A DNA stretch of 64,000 bases from Micromonospora sp. NBC_01796 (lineage in GTDB: Bacteria > Actinomycetota > Actinomycetes > Mycobacteriales > Micromonosporaceae), in NCBI RefSeq assembly GCF_035917455.1, contig NZ_CP109078.1, positions 2,914,001 to 2,978,000 on the forward strand, in the 5' to 3' direction. Below are positions 44,923 through 54,373 of this stretch, piece by piece; the stretch's first letter is position 1, and every line of letters starts with the position of its first letter. The notes below the pieces were generated by a model. The model was not told where the DNA came from. It was given only the letters and a program-made list of their open reading frames with translations, and did no database searches. Position numbers and translations under genes: made by a program.

Positions 44923-46335
44923 CTAAGCATTCCGGCCGACGGGGTCTTTGACCCCCCGCTCCGCAATCTCCTGAGCCGCCTCGAAGTAACTCGTCGCGCC
45001 CCGCGAACCGGGATCGTAGGTCATCACCGACTGACCGTAACTAGGAGCCTCCGACACCCGGACGTTGCGTGGGATGACCGCCTGGAGGACCTTGTCGCCG
45101 AAGTGGTTGCGGACATCCTGCTCCACGGCGTCCGCCAGTCGGGTACGCCGGTCGTACATGGTGAGCAGGATGGTCGAGACGTCGAGGGTGGGGTTCAGGT
45201 GCTGCTTCACCAGGTTGATGTTGTTGATCAGCTGGTTGAGCCCCTCCAGCGCGTAGTACTCGCACTGGATCGGGATCAGCACCTCCTGGGCGGCGACCAG
45301 GGCGTTGACCGTCAGCAGGCCGAGCGAGGGCGGGCAGTCGATGAACACGTAGTCGAACTGACCGGGGTAGGCGTTGATGGCCCGGCCCAGCCGCGACTCA
45401 CGGGCCACCACGGAGACCAACTCGATCTCGGCGCCGGCAAGGTCGATCGTCGCCGGTACGCACCAGAGGTTCGGAATGCCCTCGACCGCCTGGGCCACCT
45501 CCGCCAGGGGCACGTTCTCGATCAGGCAGTCGTACACATCCGGGATGCCGGCGTGGTGCGGAACGTTGAGGCCGGTCGAGGCATTGCCCTGCGGGTCGAG
45601 GTCCACCACCAACACCCGGTTACCGTGCAGGGCCAGCGCTACAGCCAGGTTGACCGTGGTTGTGGTCTTGCCTACGCCGCCCTTCTGGTTCGCGACACAC
45701 ATGATCCGCGTCCGGGTGGGGCGGGGCATGCTCACCTCGCCACTCGGGTTCAGGATTTGCACGGCGCGCATTGCCTCCATAGCCAACGGGGGATCATCCT
45801 CTTCCCGAGACGAAGTTTCACGTGAAACGTACGCGTCCCTACCCGGATCTTCCGGGAAGGGTCCGGTGACGGGCGAGTGCGTGTCTGGCGGGTCGACCCC
45901 CGCCGGCTCCGACTGAACGGGCGCGCCGGCATTGGGCTGCACCACGGGACCACCCACTCCCGACGACTGGTACGACGAACCGGCCGACGCCGGTACGGGT
46001 TGCTCCGGTACGGCAGGCCCCTGCTGGAGCGCTCCGCCCCGCTCGGCCACCGGCCCGTCGGGCTGCTGGCGCTCTGCCATCAGCCGCCCGGGCACCGATG
46101 CTTCTGCCGCCGCGGTTCCGGTCTCGAAGTGAACGGTCACCCGGTCGATCCGTGGTTCCGTGGGGCCGTACTCCTCTGCTGGGCTCGTCGCCGGGTCGGC
46201 CCCGTGCGGTGACCGGGCTCGACTTCCGGCCGACCAGCCCTCGTACTCGGTTTCACGTGAAACATCAGGGCCATCGGATTGATAGCGCCGGGCTTCGGTT
46301 ATCCCTTGATCGTCATACCTACCGTTGTCATGCAC
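44923..46335 (-). CDS. parA: Chromosome-partitioning ATPase ParA with long N-terminal extension
   Basis: 470 residues if the GTG at 46335 is used; the frame is open to 46575. The ATPase core starts near residue 210: RIMCVANQKGGVGKTTTTVNLA (deviant Walker A), VVDLDPQGNASTGL, FIDCPPSLGLLT. The ~205-residue N-terminus is disordered and Pro/Glu/Ser-rich. Its DNA holds two parS sites, each read as VSRET. The mycobacterial ParA N-terminus also contains VSRETS shortly before the ATPase core, so at least the later part of the extension is conserved. A start at MPRPTRTRI (GAGGTG upstream) would give a classical short ParA. Confidence 0.95.
   Translation of the reverse strand: MHDNGRYDDQGITEARRYQSDGPDVSRETEYEGWSAGSRARSPHGADPATSPAEEYGPTEPRIDRVTVHFETGTAAAEASVPGRLMAERQQPDGPVAERGGALQQGPAVPEQPVPASAGSSYQSSGVGGPVVQPNAGAPVQSEPAGVDPPDTHSPVTGPFPEDPGRDAYVSRETSSREEDDPPLAMEAMRAVQILNPSGEVSMPRPTRTRIMCVANQKGGVGKTTTTVNLAVALALHGNRVLVVDLDPQGNASTGLNVPHHAGIPDVYDCLIENVPLAEVAQAVEGIPNLWCVPATIDLAGAEIELVSVVARESRLGRAINAYPGQFDYVFIDCPPSLGLLTVNALVAAQEVLIPIQCEYYALEGLNQLINNINLVKQHLNPTLDVSTILLTMYDRRTRLADAVEQDVRNHFGDKVLQAVIPRNVRVSEAPSYGQSVMTYDPGSRGATSYFEAAQEIAERGVKDPVGRNA
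45815..45828. promoter_or_regulatory. parS site inside parA
   Basis: GTTTCACGTGAAAC within the parA reading frame, coding VSRET ahead of the ATPase core. Confidence 0.93.
46250..46263. promoter_or_regulatory. parS site near the parA start
   Basis: GTTTCACGTGAAAC, coding VSRET about 25 codons after the GTG at 46335. ParB bound here could affect parA expression. Confidence 0.93.
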
Positions 46336-47105
46336 CGTGTCATCCCTGCCAGCTTCGGACGGGTCGGCACCGCCAGCGCCCACGAACTTCGCGCTTTCGG
46401 GTTGTAGCCTACGGCCCGGCGAGAAACGGCAGGGGCCCACAGGGCCGCCGGCCGCCGCCCGGTCCACACTATCGACGCGCGGCCAGCCTACGGCCGATGG
46501 GCCGGGGAGACCATGGCTGACAACAAGGTCCACCGCCGAGGTCATCAGAAACACCCCTCCGACCGAGGCAACCAAGGCAACCGAGGCAGGAACAACGATC
46601 GGCTTACGCGTTCCGATCGGTCTGCCCCGGCGGTTCGGTCACCGGGACCCCGAAGTTCGTCCCGGCGAGCTTTTCAGCCCACCGACCCGGGCCCTTGACG
46701 CGGTGACTCACGCCGTCGCCCCCTTTCTGACTCCGGTCGGGCTTGACCGTGTGGCCCGCCGACCACTGGGGCACGGCCCCTCCAGACAGGACGGTGCCGG
46801 GCCAGGTGCGGCCGGACCCTGTCGACGGCGACCCGGCCCCGGACCCACCCCAGGTTCGCCATCGCAGCAGCAGGCCACCCGTCCGTCGAGGCCATCGGGC
46901 TCCGGACGGTCCGGGTCGGTCAACGCCGGTCACAGGCTGGCCCCAGGTTCACGAGCAGCGGTCAAGCCCGACGCCACCTCCGCGCGGCCGCAGGCCGGCG
47001 TCCCGACATCGTCCAGGAGCCGACCCAGGGTCAGCTGAAACGGTGAAGCCCGGCTCTGGGTCGACAAGAACCAGAGCCGGGCTTCACCGGTACGGAAGGA
47101 CGGGG
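46336..47105. other. Region between rsmG and parA
   Basis: About 770 bases. The parA reading frame stays open to 46575 but shows no conserved sequence there. The remainder is GC-rich with no plausible gene except shadows. It must contain the parA promoter and holds the rsmG terminator at 47041-47089. Confidence 0.55.
47041..47089 (-). terminator. rsmG terminator
   Basis: A perfect 19-bp stem: CGGTGAAGCCCGGCTCTGG (47041-47059) with 47071-47089. It lies 16 bases past the rsmG stop and ends the rpmH-rsmG run before parA. Confidence 0.88.
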
Positions 47106-48014
47106 TCAGCGGCCCCGAGCCCGGCCACCGCCACCGCGCCGGCCAGACTCCGCTCTGGCTGCTGCACGGCGCTTGGCCAGAGCGTCGCGCAGCGCCGGGC
47201 CGACCAGACGCTCACGCACGATCTCCACCACGGTCGTCGGCGGGTCGACCAGCCCCACTCCGCAGTGCCGAACCTGGGGGGCCGCACCACCGAGCCGGGC
47301 GACGGCCTTCCCGTACTCGGCGACCTCGTCGGCCGCCGAGGATCCCTTCAGGGCGAGGACCCGGCCGCCCAGGGTGGTCAGCGGAAGACACCACCCGGCG
47401 AGCCGGTCGAGCGGGGCCACCGCTCGTGCGGTGACGATGTCGGCCGGGACACCGGCGGGTCCACCGCCGGCCAGCTCCTCGGCACGCGCGCGGAGGACCG
47501 TCACCGACGAGTCAAGGCCGAGGGCGGTCACCGCCTCGGTCAGGAAGGCGGTCCGCCGGGCCAGCGGTTCGACGAGTACGACCGACAGGTCCGGTCGTGC
47601 GATCGCGAGCACGATGCCGGGCAGACCGGCACCCGAGCCGACGTCCAGCACGGAGGATCCGGTCGGGATGAGTTCGGCGACCGCCGCGCAGTTGAGCAGG
47701 TGTCGGTCCCAGATCCGAGGTGCCTCGCGTGGGCCGATCAGGCCGCGGAGCACTCCGTCGGTGGCCAGCAGTTCCGCGTACGCGGTCGCCAGGTCGAGGC
47801 GGTCGCCGAAGAGCGTACGAGCGGCGTCGGCCAGGTCGTCCGGTAGCGACACGTCCGGCGGGCCGGGTTCACCGGCCGCCGGTGCTGTGGACGGGTTCGA
47901 AGCGGCGGGGAGGGCGGCAGGGTCCAAGCCGTCCGGGGCGGTGGACGAAGACGGCCCGGGCGGTGTGTCACCACCCGGGCCGGCGGCGGCGTGAGCCGCA
48001 GGGTCGTACGTCAT
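47106..48014 (-). CDS. rsmG: 16S rRNA (guanine527-N7)-methyltransferase
   Basis: 302 residues from ATG 48014. After a ~50-residue Ala/Pro-rich start comes the RsmG domain: [38 protein letters not shown], the SAM-binding loop [21 protein letters not shown], and [18 protein letters not shown]. The tail is Arg/Gly-rich. It methylates G527 of 16S rRNA with SAM; loss gives low-level streptomycin resistance in other bacteria. It starts eight bases after the jag stop. Confidence 0.96.
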   Translation of the reverse strand: MTYDPAAHAAAGPGGDTPPGPSSSTAPDGLDPAALPAASNPSTAPAAGEPGPPDVSLPDDLADAARTLFGDRLDLATAYAELLATDGVLRGLIGPREAPRIWDRHLLNCAAVAELIPTGSSVLDVGSGAGLPGIVLAIARPDLSVVLVEPLARRTAFLTEAVTALGLDSSVTVLRARAEELAGGGPAGVPADIVTARAVAPLDRLAGWCLPLTTLGGRVLALKGSSAADEVAEYGKAVARLGGAAPQVRHCGVGLVDPPTTVVEIVRERLVGPALRDALAKRRAAARAESGRRGGGGRARGR

Positions 48015-48021
48015 CACCCGG

Positions 48022-48642
48022 TCAGGCAACCGGACGGACAACGATGCGACGGCTGGGCTCGACGCCCTCCGACTCACTCTCGACACCGCTGATCGCGTTC
48101 ACCACGTCGTGTACGCACTTGCGCTCGAACGCGGACATCGGTTCGAGGCGTACCGGCTCGCCGTGTTCCTTGACCTTCTCCACCGCGTTCTTCGCCACCG
48201 CGGCGAGTTCCTTGCGCCGGGTGGCGCGGTAGCCACCGACGTCGAGCAGCAGCCGGCTCGGCGTACCGGTCTGGCGGAAGACCGCGAGCCGGGTCAGCTC
48301 CTGGAGCGCCTCCAGCGTGGCGCCGCGCTGGCCGACCAGTGGTTGCAGCCGGCCTCCCACCACCTCGACGACCGGGCGACCGGCCGACACCAGCTCGTCG
48401 ATGTCACCGTCGTAGTCGAGGATGTCCAGCAGGCCCTCGACGTAGTCCGCGGCGATCTCGCTCTGCCGGAACAGGTCGGCGTCGGTGGTCGCGGGCTTGG
48501 CTGCCGCCTCGGCACGCACCTCGGTACCGCCCTCGGCGGTCTCCTCGTCGGTGTCGTCGTCGTCATCGGACTCGACCGTGATCGGGTCCGTCTCCTCTTC
48601 GAGGGTCTGCTGCTCGGCGCGCGGAATGCTGGTGTCGGTCAC
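48022..48642 (-). CDS. jag: Jag/KhpB RNA-binding protein (KH and R3H domains)
   Basis: 206 residues from GTG 48642. The N-terminal ~55 residues are acidic. The KH-like domain (about 58-140) includes [14 protein letters not shown] and [20 protein letters not shown]. The R3H domain includes [23 protein letters not shown] and [13 protein letters not shown] with its RxxxH-type residues. It binds RNA and in other bacteria affects cell elongation and division. Its place between yidC and rsmG is standard. Confidence 0.95.
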   Translation of the reverse strand: MTDTSIPRAEQQTLEEETDPITVESDDDDDTDEETAEGGTEVRAEAAAKPATTDADLFRQSEIAADYVEGLLDILDYDGDIDELVSAGRPVVEVVGGRLQPLVGQRGATLEALQELTRLAVFRQTGTPSRLLLDVGGYRATRRKELAAVAKNAVEKVKEHGEPVRLEPMSAFERKCVHDVVNAISGVESESEGVEPSRRIVVRPVA

Positions 48643-48830
48643 GGTCTCATCTCCGTACTCGCTCGGCCGGACCTGTACGGTCCGCTGATTCCCGGGCCCG
48701 GCGGGAGGTCGCCGAGTGCCACGGGCACGTCTTCTCGGGCAGTTTCGCCCGCTACCGCGACGGCGCGCGGCGGAATCCTTTTGTCCGGCGCCGGGCGCGC
48801 TGGCGGCTGCCTGGACTCCGGATTCCTGGG

Positions 48831-48862
48831 GGCTGCCGGCGGGGTGGGTACCGCCGGCAGCC
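48831..48862 (-). terminator. Hairpin after yidC
   Basis: GGCTGCCGGCGG (48831-48842) pairs perfectly with 48851-48862. Between yidC and jag, so it may partly terminate or process the transcript. Confidence 0.6.
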
Positions 48863-48869
48863 CGATGAC

Positions 48870-49901
48870 TCAGCCCTGACGCTTGGCCGGGCGTCCCTTC
48901 TTCGGGTTGACCGGCTTGGCGCCCGGCTTGGGGGCGAGCGCCTTGGTGTCGACGGCGGGCTTCGGTTCCGGCTGGGCGCCGTTGGCCTTGGTACGGCCGA
49001 AGAGACCGCTCGGCTTGGCCGCGGGTGCCGCCTTGTTGCCGGTCGCCGGACGGTTGCCGGTCCCCGCGTTACGCGAACCGGAGCCGGGCAGGCCGGGCAG
49101 GCTCGCGGTGGGCGGCGGCGGGTACTTCCGCAGCACCCACTGCTGCTGGCCGAGGGTGAAGAGGTTGTTGGTCACCCAGTAGATGATCACGCCGATCGGG
49201 AAGATCGCGCCGGAGATGAGCAGCGAGGCCGGGATGCCGTAGAGCATCAACCGCTGGATCATCCGTTGCTGCGGGTCCTGGGCCCAGCCGGTCTTGAGGA
49301 TCATCTGACGGCTGGTCAGGTAGGTGGTCGCGATCATGATGAGCACCAGGACGCCCGCCATGATCTTCACGGTGGTCGGGTTCGCGCCCAGGGCGCTCAT
49401 CTCAGCCGCGGTTGAGCCGAACCGGCCGGAAATCGGGGCTGTGAAGAGCTTCGCGTTGGAGGCGCTGGTGAACTGGTCCAGGCTCCAGCCGTAGATCGTC
49501 GGCTGGGGGTTGTCCGGGTTGAGCCGGCGGAGTACGTGGAAGAGGCCGAGGAAGACCGGGATCTGCAGGAACATCGGAAGGCAACCCATCAGGGGGTTGG
49601 CCTTCTCCTTCCGGTACAGCTCCATCGTTTCCTTCTGGAGCGTCTCCCGGTCACCCTTGTGCTTCTCCTGCAGGGCCTTGATCTGTGGCGCGAGGGCTTG
49701 CATCGCCCGCTGCGACTTGATCTGCTTGACGAAGACCGGGAAGAGGATCACCCGGACGGTGATCACCAGGAAAATGATCGAGAGGATCCAGGCCCAGTTC
49801 GTACCGAGGGCCGCTGTCGCCGGTACCCCGATCGCGTCCCACGCGGAGTGCCAGATCAGCAGGATCCACGAGATCGCCCAGTAGATCCAGTCGAGACTCA
49901 A
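48870..49901 (-). CDS. yidC: Membrane protein insertase YidC (TTG start)
   Basis: 343 residues. Membrane spans: a first near residues 5-25, then [59 protein letters not shown] and [25 protein letters not shown], the five-helix core of Gram-positive YidC. The hydrophilic groove arginine is in VRVILFPVF. The basic, disordered C-terminal tail ([15 protein letters not shown]) can touch ribosomes. It inserts and folds membrane proteins with or without Sec. TTG at 49901 overlaps the yidD stop as TTGA, with GGAG upstream, so translation is coupled. Confidence 0.96.
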   Translation of the reverse strand: MSLDWIYWAISWILLIWHSAWDAIGVPATAALGTNWAWILSIIFLVITVRVILFPVFVKQIKSQRAMQALAPQIKALQEKHKGDRETLQKETMELYRKEKANPLMGCLPMFLQIPVFLGLFHVLRRLNPDNPQPTIYGWSLDQFTSASNAKLFTAPISGRFGSTAAEMSALGANPTTVKIMAGVLVLIMIATTYLTSRQMILKTGWAQDPQQRMIQRLMLYGIPASLLISGAIFPIGVIIYWVTNNLFTLGQQQWVLRKYPPPPTASLPGLPGSGSRNAGTGNRPATGNKAAPAAKPSGLFGRTKANGAQPEPKPAVDTKALAPKPGAKPVNPKKGRPAKRQG

Positions 49902-50191
49902 TTCGGGGCTCCAGTCACATCGGCATGTCGGCGGCCGCCCGGCTCCGGCACCGGGTCATATCCACCAGGGTGGAAAGGGTGGCAGCGCGACAGCCGCCAG
50001 ACCGCGAGGCCGGATCCCCGGAGGGCACCGTGCCGCGTCACCGCCTCAAGGGCGTACGCGCTGCACGACGGGTAGAACCGACAGCGGGCCGGCAGCGCCG
50101 GGCTTATCCAACGACGGTACGCGACGATGGCTCCTGCCAGCACACGGGCACCGAGTGTGCTGGCTCGGGACCTCCCGGTCACCCCGCTCAT
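49898..50191 (-). CDS. yidD: Membrane protein insertion efficiency factor YidD
   Basis: 97 residues. Family signature [31 protein letters not shown] and [18 protein letters not shown], with the three conserved cysteines. It is a small membrane-associated factor that helps YidC. ATG overlaps the rnpA stop (ATGA), and its stop overlaps the yidC TTG. Confidence 0.97.
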   Translation of the reverse strand: MSGVTGRSRASTLGARVLAGAIVAYRRWISPALPARCRFYPSCSAYALEAVTRHGALRGSGLAVWRLSRCHPFHPGGYDPVPEPGGRRHADVTGAPN

Positions 50192-50616
50192 TCGGGTCGC
50201 CGCCCCGAGCGTCGGGGCCGCCGGGCGGCGGCGAGAGCCGCGTCCAGGTCGGCTGCGAGCCGGTCGTACGTGAGGTCGGCGGCGCCGGGCAGTGCTCGTA
50301 CGACGAGGGTTGTCCCGGCCGGGAGCGTGGTCAACCGCTCCCGCACCAGGTGCCGCAACCGGCGGCGGACGCTGTTGCGGACGACCGCCCCGCCCACGGC
50401 CTTGGAGACGACAAAACCGGCGCGGGCCGGCGCGGAGTCCTGCTCCGTGCCGGCCGGACGCACCGGCTCTGGCGTTGCTGTTTCGGGCCCGACGGACGGC
50501 GAAGCGGACGGCAGGTCGAGGTGGACCACGACGGCGCCCCTACCGGCACGCCGTCCGCCGCGGACCGCAACGGCGAACTCGCCGCTACGCCGCAGTCGCT
50601 GCGCGGCCGCCAGCAC
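50188..50616 (-). CDS. rnpA: Ribonuclease P protein component
   Basis: 142 residues from GTG 50616. [26 protein letters not shown] begins the fold and [21 protein letters not shown] is the RNR signature. A ~30-residue Pro/Glu/Ala-rich stretch ([18 protein letters not shown]) is inserted after the second strand, lengthening the usual ~120-residue protein. It aids the RNase P RNA in trimming tRNA 5' ends. Confidence 0.95.
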   Translation of the reverse strand: MLAAAQRLRRSGEFAVAVRGGRRAGRGAVVVHLDLPSASPSVGPETATPEPVRPAGTEQDSAPARAGFVVSKAVGGAVVRNSVRRRLRHLVRERLTTLPAGTTLVVRALPGAADLTYDRLAADLDAALAAARRPRRSGRRPE

Positions 50617-50651
50617 GACGTCTACATCCCCGGGGCCGGGCCGATCGGCCC

Positions 50652-50789
50652 TCAGGCCGACAGGCGGTCACGGCCCTTGGCGCGACGGGTCGAAAGGATG
50701 GCGCGGCCGGCGCGGGTACGCATGCGCAGCCGGAAGCCGTGGGTCTTCGCGCGCCGGCGGTTGTTCGGCTGGTAGGTGCGCTTGCTCAC
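50652..50789 (-). CDS. rpmH: 50S ribosomal protein L34
   Basis: 45 residues from GTG 50789 to the TGA at 50652-50654. The reading [19 protein letters not shown] with [17 protein letters not shown] at the end is classical L34 of normal length. First gene of the rpmH-rnpA-yidD-yidC-jag-rsmG run. Confidence 0.98.
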   Translation of the reverse strand: MSKRTYQPNNRRRAKTHGFRLRMRTRAGRAILSTRRAKGRDRLSA

Positions 50790-50981
50790 GTCAGGCTCTC
50801 CGTCTTCGTACGAGCCCCGGTCGGTCGACTACGGGGTCGGATGGTGGTCCGCCGTCGACCACCGAGCGGGTGGCCTACGGGCGATGCTGCCCGGTGGTGC
50901 ACGGACCGGCGAGGCGCGGGGTGGCGACCGCGGACAGCAAGCACCCATCACCCTAGCAGAGGGCGAGAGAGCAGCCGCTAA

Positions 50982-51010
50982 AGCCTACGCACGGGCGCAA
51001 TGACCGTCAA
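50982..51010 (-). promoter_or_regulatory. Probable rpmH operon promoter
   Basis: On the minus strand TTGACG (51005-51010) and TAGGCT (50982-50987) are separated by 17 bases, close to the housekeeping sigma consensus, and sit about 190 bases before rpmH. Confidence 0.6.
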
Positions 51011-51110
51011 ACACCCCGGAGGCCGTGCCAAAAAATCGGCCAGGATCGGACGACCGTGTCGTAAGCGGTAGTTTTCCCCGATGTTCGGCCTACCCGCACC
51101 GGTCCGACGG

Positions 51111-51139
51111 TTGAAGCGTTGTGGAGAACGCTGTTAGCG
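51111..51139 (+). promoter_or_regulatory. Possible dnaA promoter
   Basis: TTGAAG (51111-51116), 17 bases, TTAGCG (51134-51139). A moderate match, upstream of dnaA and of the DnaA boxes at 51302. Confidence 0.4.
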
Positions 51140-51301
51140 TGCCCGTTTGCCGGTGAGCGTCAGGGGGCTCGGTGCCGCCGCCGTGCAAAACTGGACAAGC
51201 TAGTCGATCGTTCGACAGGTGAACCCGCGTCAGCGCTGATTCAGCCGGGGGCAGGTAGGACACAGGTCCGGCGGGGAGCCACAATCAGTCGATACACAGG
51301 T

Positions 51302-51321
51302 TGTGGATAACTTGTGGACGA
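51302..51321. promoter_or_regulatory. DnaA boxes upstream of dnaA
   Basis: TGTGGATAA (51302-51310, complement of the perfect TTATCCACA) and TGTGGACGA (51313-51321) in the dnaA leader. DnaA binding here would give autoregulation. Confidence 0.75.
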
Positions 51322-51446
51322 CGGTTCGGTCAACCGCAGGGCATGCCAGGTCGTGCCTGTTCGAGAGCGGTAGCAGGCCCGGAACGGTCGACTGGCAGCA
51401 CACCAGCGGCGGCCGGGAACGCAGAGGCGATGGGGGTGGCGCGACG

Positions 51447-53345
51447 GTGGCCGACACGATCGACCTTGCCGCGGTGTGGCTGGCCGCAACCGATGATCTT
51501 GCCGATGAAATTATCTCGGCGCAACAGCGCGCGTACCTCCGACTCACCCGCCTGCGCGCCATCGTCGAGGACACGGCACTCCTCTCGGTCCCGGACGCGT
51601 TCACCCGCGACGTCATCGAGTCCCGGCTCCGCCCGGCGATCACCGACGCTCTCTCCCGGCACCTCGGTCGGGCCATCCAGGTCGCGGTCACGGTCCGCCC
51701 CCCGGAGGACGGCCAGGGACGACCGACCGGAACGCTGTACGGCAGCGGCACCCCGAACCCGGCCCCGAGCGGCTACGCCCCGGCCCCCGGCCCGAGTGCC
51801 TACGGTCCGCCACCGGAGGGGCCACGGGACAGTGCGCCCACCGGTCCGGTCGAACGCGTACCCACCGGCTCCGCCCAGTACCCCGCCGCACCGGTCGAGC
51901 CACCCCGGATGGGCCTGATCCCGAGCAGCCGCGACGGGGGTCAGGACACCCTCTTCGGCCCCGGCTACCCGGACCACTCGGGTTATCCCGAGCAGCAGTA
52001 CCCCGACCAGGCGTACCCGGACGGCTCCTACGCCGACCAGGGCCGGCCGCCGGCGCCGCTGCAGGAGCGGCGCAACCTTGACGACCGTGGTGTGGAGCGG
52101 GGACCGGGTGGTCCGCACGCCCTCGACCCCCGACAGGTGGAGCACCGCTACCGGGACGACTCGATCGGCGGGCACGGCGACCCGGGGCCCCGCGGTCTGG
52201 CTCGCGACAACGGCACGGACAGCGGCCCCGGCCGAGGCGGTTCCCCGATGGACCACCGGACCGGTGGCCGGGACGACCGCCGGCTCGGCGGCGGCATGGA
52301 CAGCGGGAGCAGCGGGGGAAACCGGCTGAACCCGAAGTACATGTTCGAGACCTTCGTCATCGGCTCGTCCAACCGGTTCGCCCACGCCGCCTCCGTCGCG
52401 GTCGCCGAGTCGCCGGCCAAGGCGTACAACCCGCTCTTCATCTACGGCAGCTCCGGGCTGGGCAAGACCCACCTGTTGCACGCCATCGGGCACTACGCCA
52501 CGACGCTGGGCAACGCCCGCTCGGTGCGGTACGTCTCCACCGAAGAGTTCACCAACGACTTCATCAACTCGCTGCGCGACGACAAAACCAGTGCGTTCCA
52601 GCGCCGCTACCGCGACGTCGACATCCTCCTGATCGACGACATCCAGTTCCTGGAGAACCGCGAGCGGACCCAGGAGGAGTTCTTCCACACCTTCAACACC
52701 CTGCACAACGCGAACAAGCAGATCGTGATCAGCTCCGACCGCTCGCCCCGGGACCTGGCCACGTTGGAGGACCGGATGCGTACCCGGTTCGAGTGGGGCC
52801 TGCTGGCCGACATCCAGCCGCCGGACCTGGAGACCCGGATCGCGATCCTGCAGAAGAAGGCCGCCCAGGAGCGCATGTACGCCCCGCCGGACGTACTGGA
52901 GTTCATCGCGTCGCGGGTCTCGAACTCGATCCGGGAGCTGGAGGGCGCCCTGATCCGGGTGACCGCGTTCGCCAGTCTGACCCGGGCCACGGTCGAGCTG
53001 TCGCTGGCCGAGGAGGTCCTGCGGGACTTCATCCCGGACGGCTCCGGCCCGGAGATCAACGCCGACCAGATCATGGTCTCCACCGCCGACTACTTCGGCG
53101 TGAGCCTGGAGGACCTGCGCGGTCAGTCCCGGTCCAGGGTGCTGGTCAACGCCCGCCAGGTGGCCATGTACCTGTGCCGCGAGCTGACCGAGCTGTCGCT
53201 GCCCCGGATCGGTCAGGCGTTCGGTGGTCGGGACCACACCACGGTGATGCACGCCGACCGCAAGATCCGCCAGCAGATGGCCGAGCGGCGTTCGCTCTAC
53301 AACCAAATCGCCGAGTTGACGAACCGGATCAAGCAGAACACCTGA
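51447..53345 (+). CDS. dnaA: Chromosomal replication initiator protein DnaA
   Basis: 632 residues from GTG 51447 ([18 protein letters not shown]); the frame is open to 51303 but that part overlaps DnaA boxes. Domain I is about 1-88. Domain II (about 90-290) is very long, Pro/Gly/Tyr-rich and disordered. Domain III AAA+ has [16 protein letters not shown] (Walker A) and [20 protein letters not shown] (Walker B). Domain IV has [30 protein letters not shown], the DNA-binding signature. It melts oriC when ATP-bound. Long domain II is typical of Streptomyces-like Actinobacteria. Confidence 0.98.
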   Translation: MADTIDLAAVWLAATDDLADEIISAQQRAYLRLTRLRAIVEDTALLSVPDAFTRDVIESRLRPAITDALSRHLGRAIQVAVTVRPPEDGQGRPTGTLYGSGTPNPAPSGYAPAPGPSAYGPPPEGPRDSAPTGPVERVPTGSAQYPAAPVEPPRMGLIPSSRDGGQDTLFGPGYPDHSGYPEQQYPDQAYPDGSYADQGRPPAPLQERRNLDDRGVERGPGGPHALDPRQVEHRYRDDSIGGHGDPGPRGLARDNGTDSGPGRGGSPMDHRTGGRDDRRLGGGMDSGSSGGNRLNPKYMFETFVIGSSNRFAHAASVAVAESPAKAYNPLFIYGSSGLGKTHLLHAIGHYATTLGNARSVRYVSTEEFTNDFINSLRDDKTSAFQRRYRDVDILLIDDIQFLENRERTQEEFFHTFNTLHNANKQIVISSDRSPRDLATLEDRMRTRFEWGLLADIQPPDLETRIAILQKKAAQERMYAPPDVLEFIASRVSNSIRELEGALIRVTAFASLTRATVELSLAEEVLRDFIPDGSGPEINADQIMVSTADYFGVSLEDLRGQSRSRVLVNARQVAMYLCRELTELSLPRIGQAFGGRDHTTVMHADRKIRQQMAERRSLYNQIAELTNRIKQNT

Positions 53346-54373
53346 AGCGGGTCCCGCCGACGTCCGGACCCGCAACGGGCGCCGGGCTTCCCACGCCGTG
53401 ACCGACCCCGCCGATAGCTAACGGATACGTCGGCGCTCGCCCGCGTACGCGCCCCCACGCGCTCTGCCACTGCCCTGTGGCGTACCCCGAGGGCTGTGGT
53501 TTGCCCATGGCACCGATCCGACCGAGGCCGCCCGCCCGTGCCGGGACCGGTTGGGTCATCCGGCCGGGTGATGTCGTCCGCCGATCGGGTGAGATCCAGT
53601 AGCCCCACCGGTCCCGTCGGAGGCGCTTGCACGGATCCCGCTCGGCCCGGATGCGCCGCCGCCCGGTGATTTCCGACCCTCGGCGACGAAGGACGGCCGC
53701 CTCGGCGGGCCCGGGGACGGCGGTCGGCGGTGGACGGGCGGAAGTTGTCCACACCTTGTTATCCACCGTCGGTGGACAACCGGTAGTGCCGATCTACCTG
53801 GCTATCCACAACCTGTGGACAACTTCTGGGGAAACCGCTGTGGACAGACACGCTCCGTAGTCGAGTTATCCACGGGCGCCGGCTCGCTGTGGACCGGCTG
53901 TTGAAGGTTCTGGGGACAACGAGGATCGATGGGGATTCGACTGTCCCCAGGCTTGGGGAGAAACCCGGTGGAGAACCGGTGGACAACCGGTGGACAACCG
54001 TGGACAACTGCGGGCCGCCGACCGGCTGTGGATCGCGAGCCGGGTTTTACCCCAGGTTTTCCCCAGCAAACCCACCGGTGGATAATCCTCTGGCCAGGCC
54101 AAACGCCGCTCATCCACAGTTTGCACAACACCGATGAAGACGATGAGTTTTATCTCTAAGACAACAAAAACCAATCATCACCGTTGGGCATTCTGTGGAT
54201 TCAGCTGATCGACCCCACCAGAGCCCGGCACCGGGTGCCGAAACACCGGGGTCGGGCGCACAGCCGATGCCATCGCCACCTAAGGTGCGATGGGGATCCG
54301 CACGGTTGGCCGGGCGGGCAGGCACCACCCGGCATGAGACAGTGGTCGCTGACGTCGACGCGGAGGCAATGGC
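53346..54373. other. oriC: Origin of replication oriC
   Basis: The dnaA-dnaN spacer. DnaA boxes (consensus TTGTCCACA/TTATCCACA, up to two mismatches), plus strand: 53745, 53759, 53802, 53866, 54110. Minus strand: 53771, 53814, 53839, 53888, 53978, 53989, 53999, 54027, 54077, 54194. Perfect TTGTCCACA copies are at 53745-53753 and, reversed, at 53814-53822. Three minus-strand boxes at 53978-54007 are spaced 10-11 bases, one helical turn. The first ~350 bases (53346-53700) show no boxes. Confidence 0.95.
54140..54182. other. A/T-rich stretch, candidate DNA-unwinding element
   Basis: About 43 bases with ATGAGTTTTATCTCTAAG and ACAACAAAAACCAATCATC, far richer in A/T than anything around, at the dnaN-side edge of the DnaA-box cluster. 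Confidence 0.7.

Larger units (their letters stand above)
50790..51446. other. rpmH-dnaA divergent promoter region
   Basis: About 655 bases with no gene. It contains a good minus-strand promoter near 50982-51010, a possible plus-strand promoter at 51111-51139 and DnaA-box sites at 51302-51321, given separately. Confidence 0.7.

Noticed and set aside
51330-53375. 681-codon minus-strand open frame opposite dnaA
   Set aside because: Antisense to conserved AAA+ and DNA-binding motifs of DnaA.
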